Shown: positions 32,940-44,750 of the stretch, piece after piece | How positions within the stretch are numbered: the first letter of the stretch is position 1 | How the letters are laid out: each line of letters starts with the position of its first letter | DNA from: Epiperipatus broadwayi | Lineage: Eukaryota > Onychophora > Udeonychophora > Euonychophora > Peripatidae | DNA: 64,000 bases | Assembly (NCBI GenBank): GCA_028023455.1 | Contig: JAQFVV010000050.1 | Location: forward strand, 1,568,411-1,632,410 | Reading direction: 5' to 3' | Notes under the pieces: generated by a model | Database searches by the model: none | Told to the model about the DNA's origin: nothing | What the model saw: only the letters and a program-made list of their open reading frames with translations | Position numbers and translations under genes: made by a program

Positions 32940-34560
32940 AATCATGGCCTTTATTACTAGGAGACTGTAGATTTAAAGGCCAAGACAGTGGTTGATGGCA
33001 GAAGGCAGAGAGTGCTAAGAATCACCTGATTGTGGACCAAGGCTGCCATTTGTTAATGACTATTTAAGTACTTACAACTGCAGATTAATGTCAAGTGAAG
33101 GAAGATTTCAAGAAGTGTCTTATATTAAATGGGACATTTTTGAACTCTGTAAAGTTAGAAGAGAAGATGAAGAGAAAATTGAGTTAGAAAATGGACATGT
33201 ACTCTACTATAAAGTCACAAATATCTGAAGTACAAGTGGAGCAGGATTCACTATAAATAAAAAATGGAAGAATAACATTGTGAAAATTTATGGTGTATCA
33301 CACAGATTGGCAAAATTAGTTATTCATTTTAATAGAAGATGCAAAGTGCAGATAATTCAGGTTTATGCACCAAGTCCTCATAGTGTTTAACTGGTAGATT
33401 TTTATATAGATGTATAAAAACTTTTGATCAGAGTAAACAACATTTTAAAATTGTTAAGGGGAACTTTAATGCTAGAATTGGTAAAGAAATAAAAGATGAA
33501 GGTGCTGTAAATAAATTTGGTTATGCTAATAGAAATGACAAAGGATATAGACTTGTATAGTTTGCAGAAAAAAACAACTTTATATTATAATAATTTTTTT
33601 TTGAGACAAATGTTAAAAGGAAATGGAAATAAAGGCAAAGCAACAATTAGTTTACATAATGATACAAGAAAGGTTAACTTTGAGAAAGGTATAAGATAGT
33701 TTGACTCCATATGCTGCAAGAACTATTTTGTGAACTGAAGTGAAACCAAAGCTAGAAAAATAAATGGAGATTATTTAAGTCATTTCTATTTTGCAAATGA
33801 TATAGTTTTTTTGGTAAATAATGCTTCAGAACTTCCGAAAATCTTGCAAGGGTTATCAGATAAAAGTAAGAAAGTAAGATTAAAGGGAAATATTAAAAAG
33901 ACTAAAGTAATGTTCAATGAAATTTCTTAAAAAATGAAAATAAAGATTGATTATGATGAGTTAAAAGAAATTAACAACTACGACTACCTTGGTCAGAATA
34001 TTACTACAGATGGAAACATAGTGGACAAATTAATCATAGAATTAAACTTGGTTAGAGTGCTTTTGGTAAAAATAATATTAAAAGGAAATATGCCTATGTG
34101 TTTGAAAAGAAAGGTTTTTAATAAATCTCTTTTACCAGTTCTTACTTATGAATTTGAGACTTAAATACTTAATAGAAGAGCAATACAGATTACAGAGACT
34201 TCAACCACTCAAAGAAGTATGAATAGATGCATGTTAGGAGTAGTAAGAAGAGATCAAAAATCCAATACATGGATAAAAGAACAAGCAGATGATACTGATA
34301 TCATTGAGATAATTAAAAGACAGAAATGGAGTTGGGCTGGTATATATTTTGCTGGAAGTGATCCTAATAGATGGACAAATAAAATCTTAAACTGGATTCC
34401 AAGAGATAGTAAGAGACCAAGAAAGAGACCACCTGTAAACTGTATGAATGAAACAAAAACTGTGCAGAGGTGAGGTAGAGAAGATAGGCTAGAGATCAGA
34501 GAAGATGGATTTAATTTGGAGATATCTTCATCCTGTGGTGAATGAGTAATGGTGTGTAAT
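32940..34560 (+). pseudogene. RTE-type LINE, long dead copy
   Basis: Frame-shifted translation recovers, in order: endonuclease start TYNCRLMSSEGRFQEV; VRREDEEKIELENGH; GAGFTINKKWKNN; VQIIQVYAPSPHS; NFNARIGKE (normally GDFNAKIG); then, after an internal deletion, the reverse transcriptase end with HFYFANDIVFLV; KTKVMF; YDYLGQNITTDG; LLPVLTYEFET; and the C-terminal tail MNRCMLGVVRRDQKSN to PRDSKRPRKRPP. The reverse transcriptase active site FADD reads FAND, an essential aspartate is lost, and there are several stops. The 5' untranslated region shares AAATCATGGC with the copy at 41.5-44.4 kb. It cannot be active. Confidence 0.85.
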
Positions 34561-35214
34561 TATGATCTATATCCAAAAAAGTGGAAAGATCTCTTTAAAA
34601 TGTCTTACTATTAAAGTGTCTTTTTCTTATTAAATGTAAATTTACCTTATAAGGATAATACTCCTTCATAAACAAGTTTTATATATTGAATTTTAAAATA
34701 GTCATTTTAGTAAGTTATTATTATTCTTTTCACATGTCTAATTAGATCAATAATTGCTTATATAAGGAGTATCAGTTACTGAATGATTGTTTAGGTACAA
34801 AACATAATTTTCATACAACACCTACATCATAACTAAAAGATCAATGCTACAAAACTAAACCATGTCATTTTATGAAGGGATGTCATGCTAACACTTTTTG
34901 TTTCTATCAGCAGTGTGAGAAGCATCTCAAAAATAGAACACTTGTATCTGAACTTTCATTTTAATACTACAAATTTCTGATCATTATTACAATGTGAACA
35001 CTCTTTGATGAAACATCCTTTCAATTATGCTGATAACTTGCATATAAAAGATGTTATTAGAACTATCATGGTTTGAATGGTTACATGTCTTGGTATTATT
35101 ATAACAGAGGCAAAACTCTCTATACAGTAGTGCTACCTAGTGCAAATCAGAATAACTAATGGATGCAATAAGTTTTGTGCATCAAATCCCTATCTAGTTC
35201 CTACTCATCCAATA

Positions 35215-35256
35215 TACCCAGACTAGTTTCTAGCTTGTGGCTTTCATCAGTGCAGA
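35215..35256 (-). ncRNA. Hammerhead-like motif, family A left arm
   Basis: Minus strand: TCTGCA, CTGATGA (complement of 35244-35250), stem II A-AGC/CACAA/GCT-A, GAAA (complement of 35227-35230), stem III AC/TA/GT, cleavage C (35221), TGGGTA. Core and stem III are intact. Stem I pairs poorly in this copy; the other copies read TCTTCA with TGGGGA, which gives six pairs including two G-U. Confidence 0.55.
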
Positions 35257-35485
35257 GCAGATCTATGAACACTTCACCTAGATCTTAAGATCTAATGAAA
35301 TTCTCTAGCACCCACCTTTTACACAGTTATCTATAAAGCTACGATTCCAAAATAAAAACAACAATAATGTTTTCAATTCAAGCTTACTCACTTGTATAGT
35401 CATATATGTCTGAACCCGGTCCAGCATTATACATTTTGGTGTCTTTGGTTCTTTAATAACTGTAATCACTAATCATCCCCATTGG

Positions 35486-35521
35486 CTGATGAAAGTCACA
35501 AGCTAGAAACTAGTCTGAAGA
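35486..35521 (+). ncRNA. Hammerhead-like motif, family A right arm
   Basis: CTGATGA at 35486-35492, stem II A-AGT/CACAA/GCT-A, GAAA at 35506-35509, stem III AC/TA/GT, C at 35515. The upstream stem I strand has mutated (TTGG), so stem I no longer forms with TGAAGA. Confidence 0.45.
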
Positions 35522-35949
35522 TATTGGATGAGTAGGCACTAGATAGGGATTTTATGCACAAATCTTAAAGCATTCATTGATTCCTATGGCTTGCACTGGG
35601 TGGCACTACTGTATGGAAAGTTTTACCTCTGTTTTACCAGCTTGTGTAAGTGTTGGAAATGGTGATCATGTGAGAATTAGTGGTTTAATAATATTATTAT
35701 AATCTAATGCTTATTGAATGATTAAATACTACTTATATCAGAATTCGGACTAAATTTTGTACTATTTTAAGCATTAACAAAGAATCCTATCATCTATATT
35801 AATAGCTTACACATAAAATATATTATTAAAACTATCATAATTTAAATAGTTGCATGTCATGATATTATTATAATTTAATGCTTATTAAACATTGGTACTT
35901 TGCAATCACTGACTATTCAACCATGTTAGAAACCATATTTTTCTCATGG

Positions 35950-37620
35950 TGTTACACAATGTTGCCATCTAGTGAAAGATGGTAAAGTTCCAATTATACA
36001 ATTAACATAGCCAAACATCGATAGAAAAAGTAGTGTAATGATGTGCTGCATCTCCAACAGTTTCTAAATTACCTGATTTAAATATAAAGATGAACTAACT
36101 ATTATTTATTATTAAAACAAAACTTTATTGATAACAAACTATATACAAGTATTAATTTATTTACAATACAGTAAGTTTACATTATATAGAAAAAAGTATG
36201 ATAAAAATGCAACCATGATGAAACAGATACCACAATAAGTTGTTTAATTCCAATGAAGCATGATCCAAATTTGAAGAGGGTCATATTCTAATGAAGATGA
36301 GTCCAAACGTTTGTTTCCCCAGAATAAAATTGGATGGAGACGGCTAATGGAAATAAAGGTTTCAGCTATGAGAGAGCACAACTTGGGTATATTTTTGATT
36401 GCCAAGTTTTGGTTATGATGTTCCTTGGCAAAAATTTGAAACAGTAAAGTTATGAATCGAATCATTCCCTTTTTATTTTTTTTAGTAATTGTATTTTTGA
36501 TTGTCAAATATTATAAAACAGCATGCAAGACACATAGCTAAGAGTGGGTGAATAAATATAGATGCACTATAATGCTAAAGTATTTTATATATTTTTTATT
36601 AATTGCTTGAGGTTGATTGTATTCTTATGAAACGTGAATAGGCATAAATATTCTTGTACATTGAATTATACTATTCTTATACATTGAATGTATCAAACTC
36701 ATCTATAACATTTTTCAGAAAACATAAGACTTTGATTCACAGCAAATGAATTAATATTTTATAAATACTGTTGAGATATTATGCAATTGTAACTCATATA
36801 CAATATACAACAGTTTTAAGTGGCCACTTGTGTAATATTATGATCTTCATATTCTGCATTAAGTACAGCTTGCAGGAAAAAAATCTTTCTGTAGTCAGAG
36901 TGATTTAATAAAATATACACAATATATTTTGATATAAAAGTGACTCATTCTCTCTCCAAACAGTGCAGTGCCATCACTGATTCAATGCATATTCACCATG
37001 AAAATTGTAAAGTGTTAGCATGAAGAATTACATGAGTTGCAATAAAAATGTTGCAAACTACTTAAAAACATTCTTGTAACTATTCACTTAATTTCCAGGT
37101 GGCATTTGAAATGTCCAAGTAGTGGTTTTTTTTTTACATGCTAAACATTTAATGTTATTCTATCATGGGTTAAGATATGAAAAACACTCACATTTCATGT
37201 CATAATTTGTGATCCTGACATACTAGCACCTAAATATTTTTACAGTGAATAGCTACACTATGGTACTGTATAATGCATGTGTTGATTCAAACATGGCACT
37301 GCAGCTGTCTTGGAAAGACAACCTCAAGACAACCTCAACCAGGTTTTCACTGGAACAAACTGGGTATATGTATATTAAATCCTCTGGCCACTCCCAATTG
37401 CTAGGAAATGTGATTTGGTATGATAATAAAAAAATAACATATAACCATCCCTAATGCAATTTACTTCTGCCTAAGTTAAATACAGTGATAACATATTGGA
37501 CTTTCAAACTAAAAATCGATAGGGACTCTGATTCATGATATCCAGTACTTGAACTTCTTACATACTTTCAAGTAATGCATTGAATTATTATTATATCAAT
37601 AAGACGCATTACATATATAT
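35950..37620. other. No gene supported
   Basis: Short frames at 36244-36507 (minus) and 37245-37454 (plus) are open. The second, containing WKDNLKTTSTRFSLEQTG and VIWYDNKKITY, has slightly protein-like text that could be a transposase relic, but I cannot assign it. The rest is AT-rich without recognised features. Confidence 0.4.
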
Positions 37621-37628
37621 ATAATTAT

Positions 37629-37840
37629 CCATTAGAAACCAGTTAACACTTAGACAATTCTAATGTAAATAACAATCAACAATCCCAAACTGTTGTCAAG
37701 GCAACCTTTTAGCAATAACGGTGGAATCCCTCATTATTAGATATATATTCTGAGTGTTAACAGGTTGCCTTGACAATAGCTTGAGATTCTTAATTGTTAT
37801 CTATATTGGGATTGTCTAAGTGTTGACTGATTTCTAATGG
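37629..37840. repeat. Family J foldback
   Basis: The arms begin CCATTAGAAACCAGTTAACA and end in its complement. The inner arms are TTGTCAAGGCAACCTTTTAG and GGTTGCCTTGACAATAG. Relatives are at 15418-15480, 23690-24180 and 46085-46165. The centre holds ATTAGATATATATTCTGAG. No ribozyme core was found. Confidence 0.75.
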
Positions 37841-37984
37841 TTATTTATAAACTAAATTAGCCTTGAGCATTATCACAATATATATATACACACACATCCA
37901 TACAAGTATAAACACTCAAAAATCAAATATATATATATTATTGAATTCTTATACATAAATATTATTTATCTACTCTAAAATAAT

Positions 37985-38540
37985 TAAATTTTTTTATTTT
38001 TAATTTGAAAAATGTATCTTCTTATTTTACTCAAACTTTGAAATTTAATCAGAAATAATGAGCATATAATTACATTTTGGATTTTTTTTTTTTTTCTATT
38101 ATAGCAGTTTTTAAAAATAAATTGTATTAAAAGAAAACAATAAAGAGGAACAGCAATTAAATTTATATTGAAGAGTTTAATCCTAAATTTAGATAAAAAC
38201 TTCAGTCTGAAAGTCTTGAATCGCATTTGAAAATGAAAAATGATTATAACGAAATGTAATTTTCTCAAACGATGAGAGCTCAAATTTATTTCAAAAATAA
38301 TCTCTTTGTCATAGAATTCAGTAAGTGACGCGTAAATTTTCTCTAATCATCATAGACATATATGCTTATTTTTTTTTTACTTGCAGTAAAGACATTAGTA
38401 AAATCAGCAAGTAAATATATATATGTAACTTCGTTTTACATATATATATATGTAGAAAAAAATTTATTGAAGATTTGGGAATACAAAGAATCTTTTAAAA
38501 GTGAAATTGTAATTGGACAATCAATATTAAAGAAATTGAT
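37985..38540. other. AT-rich DNA, no gene seen
   Basis: Two 99-codon frames in this stretch have AT-driven composition. The plus frame at 38362-38661 runs into the SINE below and is not a gene. Confidence 0.5.
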
Positions 38541-38541
38541 T

Positions 38542-38674
38542 ACAATTACTAATTGGTTTTTTCCCCCATGTGTCATAGCATCAGCAGGGAAGCGAACCGG
38601 CTATCCCGGGACAACTGCTTGTAAAGCATTTATCGCTGACCTCTCGACCACCAATGCTTGACAATTACTAATTG
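38542..38674 (-). mobile_element. tRNA-derived SINE with 14-bp target duplication
   Basis: The element is about 38556-38660, minus strand. Read on that strand it has A box TGGTCGAGAGG, anticodon arm with TTTACAA, B box GGTTCGCTTCC, then TGATGCTATGACACATG and GGGGGAAAAAA. ACAATTACTAATTG at 38542-38555 is repeated at 38661-38674. The clean duplication and intact promoter boxes mark it as a relatively recent LINE-mediated insertion. Confidence 0.85.
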
Positions 38675-38907
38675 CTTTTACTAAAACAGTTTCGTGCTTT
38701 ACTATAATTTTTAACACACTTGCGTAATCAGTAATTACTAAATAACAGCGCATCTAAATTCCCCATTCAGAATGATTTCTGGCTTTTGTGTATATATATA
38801 ATAAATTATACCGATACAAAATTATCAATATTATGATGTATTAATAGAGTTGCAATACCTGCTACAATTACTTTCAAGTCTCCTTTCATTAATGTATATA
38901 TATATTT

Positions 38908-38970
38908 TCATGTGTCAAATGCGTTGACCGGGAAGAGAAACAGGCCAGCTAGGCCACCAACGCTTGACTG
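38908..38970 (-). mobile_element. SINE remnant, internally deleted
   Basis: On the minus strand it begins AGTCAAGCGTTGGTGGCC, lacks most of the anticodon and T arms, and resumes near TCAACGCATTTGACACATG plus an A-run. It is a shortened derivative comparable to 15853-15893. Confidence 0.55.
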
Positions 38971-38974
38971 CATT

Positions 38975-40495
38975 CATATTTTAGTGATAATCTTTGATTA
39001 TTATTATAATAAAAAGACGCTAATTTTCATAACATGCCTTTACATTTAAATTTAATTCATATTTTTAAATTAATAATAAATATTTTATGCATTTAGTGGA
39101 TTTCGTTAATTCAAGAAGAGGAGTTAAATATGATTAATATTTTTACATATTCATACCAGTGGTCAGACTAAGAAAGTACAGAATATACGACCCGCAGTCA
39201 CATTTCTAGACTGTTGAACTCTTTCATAGTTATAGGAAGCAAACACATCTTTGTTTATATATATATATTGTTTCCCTGAAAATATTACCTAACCAGAAAA
39301 TAAGCCCTCGCATTATTTTTCAGAATGTTGATAATATAAGCCCTATCCCAAATATAAGATTTATTTAATATTGTCAGCCTGATGGATTGACTTCATTCAT
39401 CTGTTGAAACACATTGCAAAGTAATGAATGTAAAGTTTAAAATGTTTAGCACAAGTTAAGAAAAAAGAATATAATTAAAGTAATGAATGTATCAAGAAAT
39501 ATAAATGTAGATTTCTGTACCCTGAATAAATATTACTCAAAATTATTTTGTAGGCAGACTCATAACTAATTATTTTAATAAACTTGCAAACACAAATTTA
39601 ATTGTTATTTATTAATGCGTGATCATTTGGTCTGATATGAGAATTCCTCCTTCACTGATGTCCAAGCGTACATATTGTAAATAAATCAACATCGATACAC
39701 CAAGAAGCTGAAATTTATTACTAGTGGGTGATCTTAATTTACAACTTAATCAAGCCAGTTTAACATTTCATATATTCTTTTAAACAAAATATTATTACTT
39801 TTAACAACACACAAATAACATTTAATATTATCGTATATAATGAGTATATTTTATGATATAATTATAATCCTAAATGTGACGTATTCACACAGTACTAAAA
39901 GTTATTTACACACCACTGAATTTGGTCATATTGAATAAATATAGATTTGTATACTTAAATAAATGTAGATTTTTGTATTTTAATAAATATAGATTTTTGT
40001 ACTTGAATAAATGTATATTTTTGCGCATGAAAAAATGAAACATACCCTGGAAAAATCCATATTTTGGAGCAAAAATAAATTTAAGACCAGGCTTTATTTT
40101 CAAAGAAACATGGTATATATATATATAAACAATTAATCAGATATACTTTCAAGGGCATTATAATCATGTTTGTTCTTATAAGAATCTATGAGACCCATTA
40201 CTTGCTAATTTAAATACAATTAGCTTTTTGGTTCATTATATATCCATTTTGGTAATACCATACTTCTTTGACCTTATGTTAATAATTTGAATACAATTAG
40301 CTCTTTGATACATTATATATCAATTTTGTGTGATACTATTCTCTTAGATGATATGTTTTTAACATTTCTTTCTTAACAAATTATCTTAATAATACTAGGA
40401 TATCCCTTTTCATGATTGTAAAATAGAGATACATTTGTTGAATCAGTCTTAGAATATTTGTACACTAAGGTATATTGTGTCAATCTTGTTCTAAG
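38975..40495. other. AT-rich DNA, no gene seen
   Basis: Contains imperfect repeats of AATAAATATAGATTTTTGTA near 39935-40020 on plus. They produce a repetitive minus frame (FKYKNLYL-like) that is a repeat artefact. No gene was recognised. Confidence 0.5.
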
Positions 40496-40502
40496 ATTTT
40501 AT

Positions 40503-40598
40503 TTTTTTTTCATGTATCAAAGCATCGGCTGGGAAGCGAACCCAGGACAACTGCTTGTAAGGCGGCTGTGCTGACCACTCGGCCACCAATGCTTGACC
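40503..40598 (-). mobile_element. tRNA-derived SINE
   Basis: Minus strand: GTCAAGCATTGGTGGCCGAG, a changed D arm, anticodon arm with CTTACAA, then GTTCGCTTCCCAGC and CGATGCTTTGATACATG with an A-run. A small deletion removes part of the segment before the B box. It is diverged but clearly the same family as 9064-9169. Confidence 0.75.
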
Positions 40599-40940
40599 AT
40601 ATGTATAAAAAAGCCAAAACCAATTCAACAAATATATTAATATTTTACAACCAAGAAAATGGATAAGGACATAGTTTTGATCTTGGTATTATTAAAATAA
40701 TATATAAAGAAAGAAACAATATAAAACATAAAATTAATAAGGCATGATTTATTGCACAAAATAAATATATAATGAACCAAAGAGCTAATAGTATTCAGAT
40801 TATAAAAAAAATGGATCTCATAGATTCTTATCCGTGATTATGATGCACATACTTGGTTTATTTTAATATAATTTTATTTTCTGTTTTGGTATCTTCATAT
40901 TATTAATAATGGCAAAATATCAAGGTATATATATATATAT

Positions 40941-41401
40941 GAAAAACAAAAATGTTAAATTCATGTAACTTGCTATCACTTGTATTTATGATCAATAGAT
41001 GGCGTTTTACCAAAAACACCGAACAAGTGTAAATTTGTTTACATAAACAACAAAAGAGTCAGCATTCACTATCTCTTTCATTTGCCCACCTTCAGATCAG
41101 CTGATTTCAAGCTAATTTGCTATCATCAGTGAAGGATAGAGTTAGAAACTAGATCTAAACACTGACTCCAAGTGTTTATGCAAAAAGTTTCTATCAGTTT
41201 GCAAGCATGAATTTTTCAGACCGGTAAAGTCTTCAAACTCAGCCTAACAAGCCAGATAGCTACATGGGTCAGATCTCAGTTCAGTTTCACCACATAGTCA
41301 AAGCCTCTGTAATATATATATATATATCATTGCAAAAACCTTTAAAGGTACATTTATGAAAAACAAAAACAAGTTAAATTCATATAACTTGCTATCACTT
41401 G

Positions 41402-41405
<4 letters not shown>
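40941..41405 (-). mobile_element. Family B repeat with hammerhead, copy 2
   Basis: GAAAAACAAAAA plus the TTGCTATCACTTGTATTTAT block occurs at 40941 and again at 41358, a 417-bp direct period, so the element is slightly longer than one unit. The body matches 19870-20230 in reverse orientation. The second terminal block is cut by a TA array at about 41405. There is no open frame. Unit lengths of 413 and 417 bp in two separate insertions suggest a defined transcript length. Confidence 0.75.
41089..41135 (-). ncRNA. Type I hammerhead ribozyme, family B
   Basis: Minus strand: CCTTCA, CTGATGA (complement of 41123-41129), stem II TAGC/AAATTA/GCTT, GAAA (complement of 41105-41108), stem III ATC/AGCT/GAT, cleavage C (41095), TGAAGG. 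Every core and stem base is the same as at 20095-20141 although the flanks have diverged, consistent with conservation or a recent common source. Confidence 0.75.
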
Positions 41406-41439
<34 letters not shown>

Positions 41440-41479
41440 GTTTAAAAATATTATTTCAAATATATATATATATAAGTGT

Positions 41480-44440
41480 GTGTGATCATCATCATTTTCA
41501 ACCATTGTCAATTCACTGCAGAATGAAGGTCTACGCACTCATAACTCATCTGCTCTGATCTCTAGTTTCTTCTCCACATCATCACTATACCCTTCCTTAT
41601 TTCATCCATCCATCTCACATGTTGTCCCTTTCTAGGTCTTTTACAATCTCTTGTAAACCAGTTTAAGATTTCAACTGTCCATCTATTATAATCTCTTCAA
41701 GTTATATGTCTAGTCCAATTCCACTACAGTCTTTTAGTTCTTACAATGATATCAGGTAGTACCTGTTTGTTCTCTTACCGATGTATTTTATTTCTGATTT
41801 CTTTTTGTTATTCATAACATACATCTCACAATACTACTTCAAGTTGTCTGAAGATTCTATATAGCTCTTTTTCTAAGTGTGTAAGTCTGAGATCCATAAG
41901 AACTGGTAAAACACATTTAATTAAAAGCCTTCATTTTCGAACACATAGACATATTTCCTTTTAATATTAAGCTGTTCCTACCAAAAGCATTCAACCAAGT
42001 TTAATTCTATGATTAATTTCATTCATTATGTTTTCATCTATAGATATTTGTAATTGTTATCTTCTAACTTATCATTATCAATTTTTTATTTTCATCTTTT
42101 GACAAAATCCATGGAACATTACTTTAGTCTTTTTAACATTTACCTTTAATCCTATTTTCTTACTTACACCGGATAACTCTTGTGACTTTTCCTGAAACTC
42201 TGAAGAATTATTTGCAATAAACAACTACACCAACTGCAAAACCTATATGACTTAAATAATATTGTCTTATTTTTATTCCTTTAGCTTCCTATTTTAATCC
42301 ACAAAATACTGCTGTAAAAGTTTTGAAGATATAGAGTCACACTGTCATAAACTTGTCTCAACTTTAATCTTCCTAGTATCATTATGTAATCTAATTGTTG
42401 ATGTTACATTTTTATAAATGTTTTTCAGACTGAGACAATGTCCTAGTTTTAAACTTTGATGATACAATGATTTAATTACTGAAGAACTGCTTATAGAATT
42501 AAATGCTTTTTCATAATCTATAAATCCAAAGCATAATGGCTATTCATATTCATTGCTATTTCTATAATTTCTTTCAAAACTTAGATATGATATACTGTAA
42601 TAAGCCAATTTTAAATCCATTTTGTTCTTTGGGTTGATTGAAATTAAAAGTTTTCTGTAGATGATTTGTAATTATTTGGGTAAAATTTTATACAGAACGG
42701 ATAAAAAACTGATAGGTCTATAATTTCTAATATCTTCTTTATCACCTTTTTTAAGTATTAATAATAAACCTGCATTCTTCCAATCATCTGGTTCATCTTT
42801 ATTATTTAGACATTTGGTATATAACTTTGTCAAAAAAAATCTATTTCGTCACCTGCTTCTTTTAATATATTGATTATAATTCCATCATTACCCGGAGCTT
42901 TTCCTTTCTTCATAAATTTAATTGCATATCTCACTTCTTCATTTAAAATCCTGAGTAATTCTGAAGATATAATAAATGTAGGAGGTACTTGTTCTTTACT
43001 ACTATATAATTCTTGATAAAACTCTTCATGATATCATTTCTCTTTTTAATAATAGTTTCATCTTCTTATTGCAGATATAAATTTCTTACCAATACCAAAA
43101 TTATGTTTTAGACTCTTGAGACTTTTATTCTTTTCTACAGTTTTCATTGCTTGTTCAAAATTATATTTTCTTATATCATAATGAACTCCTTTTCATGTCA
43201 TTTTACAAAATTCAAGATATTCAATCCTTCTTAATGCATCATTTTTTATATCTTCATATTCCTTCTTTTCTTCATAATCGTCTCATCTCAGTATAAATTT
43301 TATATGTCAATTACTGCTTTTTTCTACCAGCTATCTTTATTGCAGTTTTTAAAAGTGTATAAGTTTTTTACCTATTAATTTTATTCAAATCTGAATCTTA
43401 TTCAAAATCTGTTAATATTTGAAAACGAATTTCAAGTTCTAATTTAAATTTATTGGAATGTTTCTGAAGATTAAGCATATTGTTTTTCTTAATAATTTTT
43501 TTCTCTCTAGTTTTTTACATTAACATGTATCTTACATGTTACTAATTGATGATCACTTCCTGTGTTGAATTTATTAAGACACTACAATCTTGAAATACAC
43601 GTTTTCTGTTAGTCAAAATATAATCCAATAATGTGACTTCATTTGGATGCTTCCATGTCCATTTGTGTTCAACATTTTTCTTAAAAAAAGAATTCATAAT
43701 ATAAAGTTTTTCTTTTTCTGCACTGTCTATGTCCTCTCACATTTCTATCACCATAACCAAATTTACCTACAACACTTTCACCTTTCAATTATTTACCAAT
43801 TCTATTATTAAAAACTCCCATAGAATGTTAAAATGTTTGATCTAATCAAAAGCCTTTTGCACATCTGTATAGAAATCTTCTACTACTTCATCACTGTGAG
43901 AACTTATTGGGACCTGGATTATCTGCATTGGATATCTGCTATTATAATGAATAACAATTCTTGTCCCTCTGTCCAATACACCATTAATCTCCACTGTATT
44001 GTTTTTTATTTTTTATTTATAATAAATCCTAATCCACTTGTATTGCACTTTTGTAGTACAGTACATGTCCATGTTTTAAAACAATTATTTCTTCACCTTT
44101 TCTTCTAATTTCACAAATCCAATAATGTACCATTTAATATAACACAGTTAGTTCTTTTACCAATTCTTGCAATTCTCCTTCACTTGAAACTGATCCACAG
44201 TTGGGAATACTTAATCATCAAATGGCAGCTTGGGTTCCCTATCAGGATATTCATAGCACCATCCAGTGGTACCTTTCCTGGTGATATTTCTGCCTCCTGG
44301 GAATAAGAGCCATGATTTTTTTTGTCTGCCATCATTGACATTTATTAGAAAAAAATTGGTAATACAGCATCTACTGAAGCCACACCAACCGATGGCGCTG
44401 TTGCTAGTGAAAAATGAATAGATATAACGTTACTGGGCTG
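41480..44440 (-). pseudogene. RTE-type LINE, near full length, dead
   Basis: Read on the minus strand: a 5' leader with AAATCATGGC; broken endonuclease pieces including WTWKHPNEVTLLDYILTN and NTGSDHQLVTCKIHVN; reverse transcriptase blocks [39 protein letters not shown] and DYEKAF; the active-site segment decayed to HIGFAVGV where FADD is expected; KTKVMF; then the C-terminal tail and GATGATGATCA. Length, about 3 kb, suits the RTE clade. Many stops and frameshifts and the lost catalytic aspartates make it inactive. It probably supplied neither recent copies nor SINE mobility. Confidence 0.85.
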
Positions 44441-44750
44441 TTTTTCAAATTTTGTTGATTTATGTTTTTAATTTTTGGATTTGTTTGAATTTTTTTACTT
44501 TTTTTTTTTGTTTGTTGTTTGTTATTGTTTTTTTTTTTTGTAACCGGTTTGATGTATATTTTTCTTAAAAATCAAAAAAAGATTTTTTCTTTTTTTTTTT
44601 TTGGCTTTTAAAAATATTCCGTCTTTTTTGTCCGGTCTCTCTCTCTCTTTTTTTTAAAGAAACAACTTTTTTTTTGTTTTTTTTTATAACCAAGTCTTTT
44701 TGGATTGTTTTTGAAGAAACTTTTTTTGTTTGTTTTGTTTATTGAGAAAC
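44440..44750. repeat. T-rich low-complexity tract
   Basis: About 300 bp of T runs broken by TTG, TTTGTTTGTTG and a CTCTCTCTCT block, lying just 5' of the minus-strand LINE and just upstream of the plus-strand coding relic at 44751. It could be a polypyrimidine leader of the latter. Confidence 0.7.

Larger units (their letters stand above)
35105..35691. mobile_element. Family A foldback, copy 3, ends defined
   Basis: A 587-bp insertion bounded by an 11-bp duplication TATTATTATAA (35094-35104 and 35692-35702). The left arm begins CAGAGGCAAAACTCTCTATA and the right arm carries its inverse near 35600-35635, followed by AATGGTGATCATGTGA. Each arm has a hammerhead-like motif, on opposite strands. 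There is no open frame. The long, AT-rich target duplication favours reverse-transcription-based insertion over cut-and-paste. Confidence 0.8.
34570..35940. repeat. Family L repeat, split by an insertion
   Basis: Text around 35015-35104 (AACTATCATGGTTTGAATGG, GTTACATGTCTTGG) recurs around 35810-35890 (AACTATCATAATTTAAATAG, GTTGCATGTCATG). The first copy is interrupted at TATTATTATAA by the family A element, which therefore inserted later. The family is otherwise unidentified. Confidence 0.55.

Noticed and set aside
38362-38661. 99-codon plus-strand frame
   Set aside because: Its C-terminal third is the antisense of a SINE and its N-terminal part is AT-rich random sequence.
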